Of a DNA stretch of 64,000 nt, positions 38,781 through 48,995 are shown piece after piece. Both the position numbers and the translations under genes were made by a program. Source of the DNA: Fragum whitleyi (Eukaryota; Mollusca; Bivalvia; Cardiida; Cardiidae); contig OX411552.1 in the NCBI GenBank assembly GCA_948146395.1, positions 5,246,284 to 5,310,283 on the forward strand. The letters are read 5' to 3'. The notes below the pieces were generated by a model. That model saw only the letters and a program-made list of their open reading frames with translations, did not search any database and was not told the DNA's origin. Position 1 is the first letter of the stretch; each line of letters opens with the position of its first letter.

Positions 38781-39227
38781 ATTTGATAAAGATCATCACC
38801 CATAAACCATTATGCAAATAGTTTGATAAACTGGGGCAATATGGTCAGGGGGGATGGGGGTGGGGGGTGTTACTCAGATGTATACTCATTTTTTTTAAAA
38901 ACATATTTATAAAACAGGCGGCTTACAGCCTTTTTATTGGGCTTTGATTATCATTTATTATGCAAAAATACCTGTATTGACCTGCATTTGGTATTTAATG
39001 AGCACAAATTTGATATTCCATTCATAATATGACCTGAATTTTTACAATAAATCAAGGAAATTCCAGATATTTATGAGTTCAAGTTATTCCGCGAAACAAA
39101 TAACGCCGTTTGCGAATTGACGTCATCAAATACAATTATGACGTCATTTTCACAGCGAAAATATAACGTTGCTATCCTTTCATAGCTAATTTGCATAGTT
39201 ATTCCTCTAGTGTTATAACACCCGTAT

Positions 39228-40123
39228 CACAGGGTATAATGTGCCACGCCGACACCAGAAGGTTCATGTACACCTGATCGATTTTTTCGAGACGGAACTA
39301 ACGGTGGAGCAACTTTTTGACTGATTTGTATACCAAAATAATCATTTTCATTTCAATTTTTAGTATCACTGTCGAGATAAATGGTTCTTCTTTTAGGAAA
39401 TAAAAGGGGAGGGTAACAACTAAACAAAATGAGCGAGTTCTAGCCCTAGGAGTGAGTGAATTTGCTCGTTTTTTAGGTTTGTCATTAATTTTTTGTCAAA
39501 CAACCTGACTATTCTTCATTGATTTAGTTTGTCTAAAAGCATTTATGTATCCTCTACAAACATTCCAAATTTCTCGGCAAAAGATCCACATAAAGCGAAG
39601 ATATTCGTACTTTTATTGGCCTGGGTAGCGAAAAATATGATAACTAGACACCCCCTGATTTTTTTCGATTGGAAGTCGACACCAGAATTTGTGATAGGGG
39701 GTGTCTAATTATCATATTTTCCACTACCCAGGCCAATTAAAGTACGAATATCTTCGCTTTATGTGGATCTTTCGCCGAGAAATTTAGTATGCGTGTAAAG
39801 GACACATAAATGCTCTTAGACAATCACAAGCAATTAAGAATAGTCAGGTTGTTTGAAAAAAATTAATGACAAACCTAAAAAACAAGCAAAGTCACTCACT
39901 CCTAGGGCTAGAACTCGCTCATTTGGCTTAGTTTCTACCCTCTACTTTTATTTCCTAAAAGAAAAACCATTTATCTCGACAGTGATACTAAAAATTGAAA
40001 TGAAAATGATTATTTCGGTTTATAAATCAGTCAAAAAGTTGCTCCACCGTTAGTTCCGTATCGAAAAAATCGACCAGGTGTCCACGAACCTTCTGGTGTC
40101 GGCGTGGCACGTTATACCCTGTG
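39228..40123. mobile_element. 896-bp near-perfect palindrome with target duplication
   Basis: Arms 39228-39655 and about 39697-40123 (each ~425 bp) are inverted copies with scattered differences, around a ~40-bp centre. Termini are CACAGGGTATAA. CGTAT stands on both sides (39223-39227, 40124-40128), and the flanking repeat is continuous in its relative at 9890-10140. It is therefore a fold-back transposon insertion. The outer ~190 bp also occurs at 29112-29320. No coding capacity. Confidence 0.9.
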
Positions 40124-40912
40124 CGTATAATATCAAAAATATTCAACGATGTTATTTCACTCCCGCGACGATAGGCATTTTATGAATGTCGATAAAGAAT
40201 GTTTCTTCCGAAGAAGGAGTCGGATTGATGAAAGCACAGGAAATTTCACGATATAACTCACAGAAATAGTTCGATGTCGAACATTTCTAGGTGCCAGATA
40301 ACACTGTAGTTTCTTCTGTAATTTGTGGAATTCATCGCATGACCTCGTTCCGTTATAATGGGTTTTAAACCTCAATATTCTTATCTTAGACATGTCTTTT
40401 AGTTAAGAACAACTCCGCCATAAGAATGCGTATCTTTGTCTGTATTTACGATAGTGTTGATCTGATCCTCGAATTGTGGACTTTTGTCGACTCATAAACA
40501 AATAAAAATCATTTGAACTTGACTGAACTGTGTACTTTTAACCCTATGGTCTGTGGTATTTCGTTTTGTACAGACATCCGTATCGTTTAAATATATTTCT
40601 CTATCCTTGTACATAGATTCAAAGGTTTGATCCTTATTCTGCCGTCTTTAAATTTTGTTTTAAACAATTATCAAATTTTTGGCGAATTTATTTTACCCTG
40701 ACCCCAGTGTCACCCACTATAGTACGACGGAAAGTAGCCGGTATTGACAAAGATCATTCTGCAATTCTGTGTAGTATGATCTGAGTCTATACTTACCGCC
40801 AAAGCATTGGTCAGAGTAAGACAATGCTGTCAACAGTACGAGAAGGGCTAAATAAAGGCAACTAAAATCTGAGTCTTTGACATAGAGGTTATCGCGTGGG
40901 ACATTAATAATA

Positions 40913-41027
40913 ACATGTTAGAATCATATAACATCAATGTTATCTGGTCGAGAATGCGAGAATTTATCATGACGAGACCCGACCGAGTCATGATAATTTC
41001 TCTCAGCCGAGATAACATTGATATTTT
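40913..41027. repeat. Imperfect inverted repeat
   Basis: ATCAATGTTATCTGGTCGAG...TTTATCATGACGAG pairs with GAGTCATGATAATTTCTCTC...GAGATAACATTGAT. A similar one-armed piece is near 44940-44985. Confidence 0.8.
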
Positions 41028-41029
41028 AA

Positions 41030-42040
41030 GACATTATTCTATTTTCACGCAACTTTTTATTGCGTTTGCGCCTGATTTTAATTAAACCGTTAAAAATCAA
41101 AGAAGTTAAATTCAGTTGAAAGTGTAAGCAAATTGTTTCTTCAAATAGACTGCCTGATATGTTATGTTATCAGACAGGTGATATCAGGTCAATATAGGCT
41201 TTATTGCTTTACGAATTGAATTCTCTGTTACATCTACGATTGGGTTCGGTTCTGACCCGAGATAGATATTTTAGGCTATTCTCTGTTGCGGAGTTATTGT
41301 ACGTAAGATGGGGGGGGGGGGTCGTCAGGGATTGCCCTTTTAGTTTATGTAACAAATGTGAGAAATTTGTCCGTGAAAAATGCACAATCATGCCTGTAAA
41401 GGTTTGTCGGGATCAAATTGATGACTAATCGCTTTTGAGGGTCGATCTTACAACTATACAAAATTCTACCATTCCTCAAACGCTTCTAAGGTAAAAAAAA
41501 TGCTTTTCAACTGCGTAAAGGAAAATCGTCTTTGACCGTTTGGTTCGCACTCTAGAATATAGGTAATATAAAACAATTCTGCATGGGCTCGATGGCTGGG
41601 GGCTATCTTGGTATCCTTTTCTTAGAATATTGCTTTAAAAATAGTTACGGCATGGCAAAATTATCTCACTCATTAAACTGTTACCTTCTATCAATAATGC
41701 ATCGCGGATCATACATGCAAGTCTGTCGGCTTAATTAATGAGCAATGCGAGAATCCGGCCCAGCGGGATTCGAAAGAGCCATACAATTTGTATGAAAACG
41801 TTTAAGAAATTTTACCCAGTTTCTAACTCGCAAAGAGGGATACACATTTTAAACGTTTGCAGACGTCTTTGTATCCAGAAACTAGGGCCGGTCTCTTATT
41901 TTCAAAAAACGCGGTTCAAGGACAATCTTTCAAGATCTCTTGGAACAACATTGACCTTGCGAACTTTATTGCTTTAAATGAAGTAATACATTTAAAAAAG
42001 ATTCCGGTCATGGTCAAAAACCACACTGAAGTCAATGTGA
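41030..42040. other. Upstream region of lipocalin 1
   Basis: The 74-79-codon frames here have no recognisable domains. A G-run lies at 41311-41320. No other structure identified. Confidence 0.5.
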
Positions 42041-42046
42041 TAAGCA

Positions 42047-42058
42047 TTTATATATAAA
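42047..42058 (+). promoter_or_regulatory. TATA-like box of lipocalin 1
   Basis: TTTATATATAAA lies 50 nt upstream of the start codon, which would place initiation about 25 nt before the ATG. This fits a short-leader, TATA-driven gene. Confidence 0.5.
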
Positions 42059-42107
42059 ACCAGGAATGATTCAAATAATTCCATAAACAAAATACTTATT
42101 CACAAAG

Positions 42108-42224
42108 ATGCATTGTATACGAGCATTGATAGTTCTCGGCACTTTATACGCTGCCCAGGCTCAAGTGCCAGTTAGTGGTCATTGTCCAAAAGTAGACACT
42201 GTCAAGGATTTTGATATCACTAAG
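42108..42224 (+). CDS. APOD-like: Lipocalin 1 exon 1
   Basis: 117 bp, residues 1-39: signal peptide, then QVPVSGHCPKVDTVKDFDI and TK. Ends in phase 0 at donor GTAAAT. CPxVxxVxxFD is the ApoD N-terminal signature. Confidence 0.93.
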
Positions 42225-45200
42225 GTAAATGGTTGCCTTTGTTTTATTTGGAACGCTTACTCTCGACTCTATAATGAAAAAAAATAATATTTTAATATTT
42301 ACTAAATAGACAAAGTTAAAGGTCCTCTCTGGAAGGGGAAAGATGCATTAGTTCCGACCTTTCAAAGACAAATTCAGTTCTAGTTCTATAAGGAGGTCTG
42401 AGAAGTTATGTTCTCTCTGTGGCCTACTTTCAATTGTTTGAATTAGGGGTATAAATTTAACAACTGTCATCAGTCAAGCATATCCTTTTTTATCTTATAA
42501 CTATACAAATATCTGTATGATAACATCCCGTATGATATTTTTTTATGATATAACATAGTTATTCTTAGAACAATGATATAATGCGGTTATTTTTAGAAAC
42601 TTGCTTTTCAGTTAGAAACATTGATGGAAACAAGGCAAAAAGAGGTCATAAGATAAATATAATACATACTTAGTGTATTGTATGAAAAAATATGTAACTC
42701 GGTTGTGATAATTGATAATTGTCTCGGCAGAGCCTCGACAATGATCAATTCTCCCAACCTCGTTAGATATTTTTTCTCATACAAAACACTAAGTATGTAT
42801 TATATATAAGACGCATTATCTTTGTTTCTAGCATTATGTTTATCTCTCGATTCTGACGATTTACCAACACTTTACAATATTGAATGCGCGCGTGACTTAC
42901 TAAAACTCAAATCATTCTTTTAAAAAAAATGAAAGACGATTGCAATTGATTCAGCCATACTTTTGATCATTTAACATGCTTTTTTAAAAATCAATTCGAC
43001 TTGAACACATATCCAAATATTAATAATTTTATCTAGCATCATGCTCAGACGTCGACGTTGACCTACTTTAAATAAATGAATTTAATGTGGTCATGTTATC
43101 TGCCTACCAAAACTTCTTAAATCTCGAAAGTGATTGGTAAGACATGTTTCTACACTTGATTGTGAAACAATTCTTTAATTTTCTCAGTATTTAGGTCATT
43201 GGTATGAACAATCCAGACTTTCCGCGGCATTTGAGACCGGAGAGGTGTGCTGTAGAGCTATATATACCATGGAAGATGGGGGACATATAAAAATATATAA
43301 CTACGCTCTTGACAAGTAGGTTCATTGAATTGTCTCTATTGCTTTTCTGTTGTTTTTCGAAATTACTTGTATTAGGGCTGGTGTGGATTTTTAAGCGTCT
43401 GATTGGTACGAGAAAACACACAAATTGGAATTATCTCCCGTAAATTTCATTCAAAGCTCGTCCTACACACTCATTCAAAATCCTGCCATCATCATTCCAA
43501 AGTTATTCATTTTGTCAATTCCAATTGGAAGCCAGTGCAAGCGCTGTAGAAACGGCAATGTTGTTTGATCATATCGACCTTTTAAAAATAATACTTTTTT
43601 AAACTCCATTTTGAGTGTATACACGAAAAAGCACTCGGGATTATGTTCGTCCATTGTAGAAATCCGACTGAAATAAGAAAAAAATCCTTGTACATAAAGT
43701 TCACTCATTCAATTCATTCAAATTACTCAAAGATGACTAAAAAATGAGATCAACAACTACATTCAAGATAAATATAGCTAGAAAAAATCGAGATTTCGCT
43801 GACATTATTGAAATTGTAAGCATCTGGTTGATTCTTGGAGAAATAGGAAGCTATTTATGGAACTTGTATGCAAATTTTATTAAATGGAAATGAAAAATAT
43901 CGCTTATTCCATTCATCACGAAAAGAATTAGCGATATTTGATTACCTCCATTTAATTTCATTCAATACTCATTCATTCGACTTTATTTCAAAATCTTTGA
44001 AAATCTTTCCGAAATAATTCACCTTGTCAATCAAATTGTAAAGTTTGGTACTTTTTCGCCATTTTTTATGCTATTTACGATCTCTTCATTTGTAATAAAC
44101 AGAATAAACACAATAAAAAGTGTTTAAATTTTACGATCACACTTTTGATCATTTATACGGTAGATACACAGAATAAAACGAATAGTGTTTTTGTCTGAAG
44201 ATATGCATTTTAATAAATACAGTTACTTGGGACTTCATTATAAAGTGGTGACCATCAACAGATACAAAGTATTAATCTACTAAATGTCAATGACTCTCTG
44301 TTGTTCCCTTGCCACATGTATCACAATGATATGCGTATGAACAGCATTGATTTTGGAACGTGAATATGCGGATATTACGATAAAAATAATAATATACCTC
44401 ATTTATATAGCGGGTTTTTTTTCAAAAAATGTTCAAAAGCGCTTTATAGTTAAAGAAAGAGAAAAAAAACGCTATTAATTAAAAAATGCATATAAAATTG
44501 TTAAAAGGAAACACAGCATTGAAAAGCAAAAACCATACATATTGATAAAGTCACTATTCTAAAATATTTAAATTCATGTGTCGTCGATGTTCTTGCAAAA
44601 CCACGCCGAGATTACGAGATTGTACAAGAAAAGGACGGTGTAATGATGTGAATTTACCAACAAAGGTTAAAAACTTGACATTTTAGGTGAAAAACTCAAC
44701 TGCTTAACTTGAACAAACTTGATTTTTTCCGTTTCCATAGTCTCTTGCTATTATTAGCTTTAAGTTTGGGTGAACAGATGAGTTTTCAGTTTTCTTTCAA
44801 TTTCATTCCTCGATCTGAAATACATTGAGTATGATTTCTATCGCATTATATAACCATGAAATCTATATATCTTCATGGCAACCCAGAAAGATAATGTATT
44901 TATCATGAAACGAAACCAGTGATGACCTGATATCGACCACCTGAAAACACGAGCCTCGACCAGATAACATTGGCATTTAAAAACACTAATATGCTACTCG
45001 CTATAGCCTGCGACCTGTCGCTCGGAGAGGGGGGCCATCTGGGAACTTCGTTAAATGGAATTTGAAAAGGAGATTGGTCCAAGTATATGTCAACCAGAGG
45101 TTGAATTTCAAAAATTCTTTCACTAGAAGGTAGAATGATCATTCTATATTCAGTAAATCGGCAAAGTACTAAAGGTTTCGACCCAAGTCAGTCTGCACAA

Positions 45201-46493
45201 TCCGCGCAGTCTGACAAGGGTCGACACTTTACGTACTATCCAGATTGTCCCTTTCGCGAGACGCGTCACACATATTTTAATATTACAGGTACGGACATCC
45301 GTCCAATGCTACAGGGGACGCCTATATACCGGACAAGGAAGACGCCAGTAAAATGAGAGTACGCTTCACTAGCTGTAAGTTTTTTCTTTCAGAATAATTC
45401 CATATTAAACCGTTTAGTTTTAATGTACCGACAAAAGAAACAAATTGAAACTCGCAAAAGTTACACTTAAAATTTAGGTATGATTCTGCACGATGTGTAC
45501 AAACGATTTAGTTACCTTAAATGTTTTTTTTTTACGAAGTATTAATATCCTTCAGTTATATCGTTGCCTCACTCGCAAACGTTGTACTTTTTCAGACATA
45601 TTTCGCGATTGTCCACATTCTCGATGTAGGGCAATACAATATGTATTTGTAAGCCTTGGCCATGAATACCTTGCCCAATGTCATATCTACGAGAAATTCA
45701 CACAAGACTCGCACCTACCCCCAACCGACCCGTGACAAATTTTTGACCCGCTTCCAAAACAAAGAGATTAGAAAGACCAGATATTTCACTGTGCGTGTCG
45801 CAGTAAAGCTCATTTCGTGACTTAGGATTTTCAGGATATCGAAACTAGATCTAGTACTTCATTTGCGGATCTTCTGGTATTACAATCCGCTTGTCTATAC
45901 TCTATTCGGAAACACTTGTTAGTTGTATAAAGAATTTTCATAAATTCTTCAAATGTAATGCTTAAAAGTGTTTATTTTGTAAGTTTCCTGAAAAGGGACC
46001 ATCTGGGAACTCTGTAAAATGAATATTTGAAAAAGAGATTGGGTCCAGCATTGGTCAACCAGAGGTCGCATTTCAAAATTCTTTAACCGGAAGGTAAATT
46101 GAACGTTCTAGATTATATATAAATATAAAAAATCCCATTGCGAAAAGTTTCGACCCTAGTCAGTCTGCGCAAACCGCGCAGTCTGACTAGGGTCGACACT
46201 TTACGCACTACCCAGATGGCCCCTTTTCGCGTGACGGGTCACATATATAATTTTGTTTTATAGTTGCACCATACAGCGAGTACTGGGTGATTGACACCGA
46301 CTATGACACTTACGCTCTCGTGTACTCGTGTACCGACATCATGGTGGTCCATGTAGAGTTGGCTTGGGTACTGACAAGAGAGAAAACCATCGATCCAGGA
46401 CTCAAAGCAACACTTTTCAACAAACTAGAGGCTTATGGAATTGAAACGGCCAACTTTAGATCTGAGGACCAAACTCAGTGTCCTACCCGATGA
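42108..46493 (+). CDS. APOD-like: Apolipoprotein D-like lipocalin, complete four-exon gene
   Basis: Secreted beta-barrel carrier of small hydrophobic ligands. Exons 42108-42224, 43188-43315, 45289-45374 and 46264-46493 have GT/AG junctions and matching phases, giving 561 nt and 186 residues, the usual ApoD length. Residues 1-18 are a signal peptide (IRALIVLGTLYAAQA). The first lipocalin motif is KYLGHWYE (Gly42, Trp44), the second TDYDTYALVYSC (residues 122-133), and Arg149 in LTREK fits the third. Cys26, Cys60/61, Cys133 and Cys183 fit the two ApoD disulfides. NAT at 88 is a sequon. The short cysteine-bearing C-terminus ends CPTR. A paralogue starts at 61868. The endogenous ligand cannot be told from sequence; family members carry lipids, bilins or odorants. 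Confidence 0.95.
42225..43187. other. Lipocalin 1 intron 1
   Basis: Ends with TTTCTCAG. Carries the 145-bp inverted repeat at 42659-42803; otherwise unassigned. Confidence 0.8.
42659..42803. repeat. 145-bp imperfect hairpin in lipocalin intron 1
   Basis: ATAATACATACTTAGTGT, TTGTATGAAAAAATAT and TGATAATTGAT pair with ATCAATTCTCCCA, ATATTTTTTCTCATACAA and ACACTAAGTATGTATTAT, around CTCGGCAGAGCCTCG. Confidence 0.85.
43188..43315 (+). CDS. APOD-like: Lipocalin 1 exon 2
   Basis: Residues 40-81 plus two bases of Lys82: YLGHWYEQSRLSAAFE..., CCRAIYTM, HIKIYNYALD. Contains the GxW motif and the first barrel strands. Donor GTAGGT. Confidence 0.93.
43440..44060 (+). mobile_element. Family D MITE sequence in lipocalin intron 2
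   Basis: CACTCATTCAAAATCC, TGGAGAAATAGGAAGCTAT and an AAAATATCGCTTATTCC / GAATTAGCGATATTTGATTA hairpin followed by CACCTTGTCAATC match the family. Two copies or a nested pair seem to be present (43440-43740 and 43720-44060). Confidence 0.6.
45007..45275 (+). mobile_element. MITE family C copy in lipocalin intron 2
   Basis: The left GGGGCCATCTGGGAAC side and right CCAGATTGTCCCTTTCGCGA side form imperfect terminal inverted repeats of ~30 bp. Near the right is a palindrome CAGTCTGCACAATCCGCGCAG within GTCGACC-type arms. It ends about 13 nt before exon 3. Confidence 0.75.
45289..45374 (+). CDS. APOD-like: Lipocalin 1 exon 3
   Basis: Completes Lys82 and encodes residues 83-110 plus one base of Phe111: YGHPSNATGDAYIPDKEDAS, then KMRVRF. 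ATxxAYIPD...SKMRVxF is the ApoD middle-strand block. Acceptor AATATTACAG, donor GTAAGT. Confidence 0.92.
45990..46245 (+). mobile_element. MITE family C copy in lipocalin intron 3
   Basis: GAAAAGGGACCATCTGGGAAC (left) and CCCAGATGGCCCCTTTTC (right) are inverted. The internal palindrome around CAGTCTGCGCAAACCGCGCAG is the best preserved of the three copies. It ends just before exon 4. Confidence 0.8.
46264..46493 (+). CDS. APOD-like: Lipocalin 1 exon 4 (C-terminus, stop)
   Basis: Completes Phe111 and encodes residues 112-186: APYSEYWVIDTDYDTYALVY, the C-terminal helix LKATLFNKLEAYGI and the terminal QTQCPTR. Stop TGA at 46491-46493. Acceptor TTTTGTTTTATAG. The upstream ATG-led frame at 46287 is the same frame. 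Confidence 0.95.
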
Positions 46494-46536
46494 TACAGAC
46501 TTTTGGGAATACGCAATATTGTACATATACCACAGT

Positions 46537-46583
46537 TTCATCATCATCATCATCATCTTCATCATTATCATCATTATCATCGT
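46537..46583 (+). repeat. (ATC)n microsatellite in lipocalin 1 3' UTR
   Basis: Imperfect CATCAT/CATTAT run between the stop codon and the AATAAA signal. Confidence 0.9.
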
Positions 46584-46610
46584 TGTAGTGCATTTAAATT
46601 ATTATATTTC

Positions 46611-46616
46611 AATAAA
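46611..46616 (+). promoter_or_regulatory. APOD-like: Polyadenylation signal of lipocalin 1
   Basis: Canonical AATAAA 118 nt after the stop codon, followed by a GTTGT downstream element and a (CAGA)n run. Confidence 0.75.
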
Positions 46617-46619
46617 ATG

Positions 46620-48184
46620 TTGTCAGACAGACAGACAGACATATCCTTTTAATGTTCAAATTCACAACTTGTAAATACATGAACATATATTTCATACATA
46701 TAGACAATCAATATCAAAATATCTAAGCCAGTCTTGACAAGAGGGGCGTTTTTTTTTTTTTTTTTTTGTTTTTGTTTTTTTCTAATCATTGGGTAGACAC
46801 TGATTACTTTGGTCCTTATATTTTCGCGAGATACCTTAAGTTGGTTATTTAAAGAAATCAAGGCAAGTAATAGTGAAACGTGCTGAAATCCATTCACCGT
46901 ATATTGGAGAATAGGTTTGAGAACGTTTCACCATTTTTTTGAGACCGGGTACCAAACTTTTAAGAAATAGACTTTAGCATTACTCATCTGGTCACGTGAC
47001 TTGCTCAAAACACAATTGTGTCAATTTCGTTTACAAATAGATACGCGTGACAGAATTAAATCGGGAAATTAAAACGGTCTCATCAGTAACTGACATTTAT
47101 TCAGTTTGAGTCTATGAGTGTTATAAAAAGTTTGAGTGAATGACTCTTTGTGAAATCAGCTGATATAATTCGCATTTTTAATCAGGATATAAATTGGAAT
47201 TCTTATCGAATTTGTGTAATAGCCAAAGGTAAGAGACGTCCATTTTTATCGTGTAGGTAAAGGGTGAAAAGTACATCGATAGTTTGTAAACGGTGATATT
47301 TACATGTTGCATTTTTTTTTTTTTTTTTTTATTATTTTCCAGGGTTTTTTCTACACTTGGTCACTCCATCCTTGTCCGTCTTGTTCGAAACAAAATAACA
47401 AGATGGACAGACGGTGTGCCCTTGTGAATTGTCGTATTTATTACTTGCTTGGTCAATTTCAGTTTAATTAAGAACTATCGCGACTACAGCTTTAGTTATG
47501 AGCCTTAACCCCCTTTACCCCACGATGCATTTTTATTTTTTCTTAAAACGCGGAGATATGAAATTAACAGCTACATAGGGGTGTGGAATTACTAAATTTT
47601 CTGATGTGTCCTAGGGCAATTTGGCAATTACATTGTGATTGTCCAATTTGGGACTATGATATAATTTTCAATTGTTCTTTAAAGGGACTAAGAGATATTT
47701 TTGTTAAGGAGCAACATTAAGATGAGAGGAGATTTTGCCTATTGAAGGCATGCCCCCCTTTCTCTTAGAATGTGCTCTAGTACTGTTAAGTATTTATTTT
47801 GATAATTAAGTGGCAGTCTGACCTATGATTTGGAATTTATTCATCTAGGGTGAGTGTGCAAATTTGATTTTTATTCTGTCAACTTGTCCTTAAACTGGAT
47901 CCTACAACAATAGCAAAGGACACCTGTCCCCATTCAACACCTCTGTACACATTATTTATACAAAATTTAAACAAATTATGTCATTCAGGAGAGGTTCGAA
48001 GTGCATAATAATATGTTATGCACTTTTTTCTCTCACCTTCACAGTTATTTCACAAACAAAGCTTCAGAGCGTTATAGATTGTTTGTAGAATTACTAGTAA
48101 TCCATGGTTATAAATATAAAGGGCTTAAAATAATAAGAGATAATAATCAAATACCAGATATATTGAAGAGTTTAAGAGTTTTGC
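46620..48184. other. Intergenic sequence, no gene seen
   Basis: Contains T-runs at about 46750-46766 and 47310-47328 and unassigned AT-rich DNA. Frames of 60-97 codons have no recognisable domain. Confidence 0.5.
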
Positions 48185-48188
48185 TTAA

Positions 48189-48411
48189 CCCTTTCCTGTT
48201 TTACACAATTCTGGACCCGTCCAAACCCAAATGCCCCGCAGACGAAAACCCAAAGTGGACTCAATTTGAAAAAAAAAACCATCCTGTAGGGTAGAAAATA
48301 GTGTGGAAAAAGGAGAAACCGCTTGTAGGAAGCAATTTCCTCATTTTTCACACTGTTTTCTCAATTATGAAATCACAGGCACATAAAAAGCAGGGATTAA
48401 ACAGCAAAGGG
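48189..48411 (+). mobile_element. TTAA-type MITE (family A), complete copy
   Basis: Bracketed by TTAA at 48185-48188 and 48412-48415. Ends CCCTTTCCTGTTT and AAACAGCAAAGGG are inverted repeats. A hairpin AGAAACCGCTTGTAGGAAGC lies inside. TTAA target plus CCC ends is the piggyBac pattern. The 97-codon frame across it is accidental. Confidence 0.88.
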
Positions 48412-48579
48412 TTAAAGTGCACTAAGGTTAATCGGGCAAGTCAATTTGAAAATGCAAATGCAGACATATAGCCCAATATTAAGCAGTTTCTCCTTTTCCT
48501 AAGATCTTTTCTAACACAGGGCTAATAAATATATAATTGATAGTAGCCCAATAGAATTTAGAGGTTTTTTGTATTTAAG

Positions 48580-48946
48580 AACATTGTGAAGTTGGCACCT
48601 CATTCTATTTGGCTTGCTCAGTCATTCATTTATTCCATTCCAAAAATTTTCCAAATTCACTCCAGAGATTAGATCTACAACTTCATTCAACTTAGCTATA
48701 ACTAGGAAAATTCTCTATTTCACTGAGATAAAAAGAGAGTTATTTAAAATCATAAACATCTGATTGGTTCTTTAAGAAATAAGGGGGTTGAAAAATATTG
48801 CCCATTTTGTTCATCTTGAACTGAATTAGCAATATCTGATCACCTCACTTTAAAATCACTCAAAAAACTCACCCAATATCACACTCATTCAAATTCATTC
48901 AAAAGTCATTGACCTTGTCAACATCACAATATTGTTAACTGCATTG
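48580..48946 (+). mobile_element. Family D MITE beside the LINE
   Basis: Ends AACATTGTGAAGTTGGCA and, reversed, AACAATATTGTGATGTTGAC are the family termini. A degenerate central hairpin with AAAAATATTGCCC / AGCAATATCTGATCACC lies between. Confidence 0.75.
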
Positions 48947-48995
48947 AACTGTGATATGGGTAAGCTAATTAACATTTTTACATAAAATAATAAGA

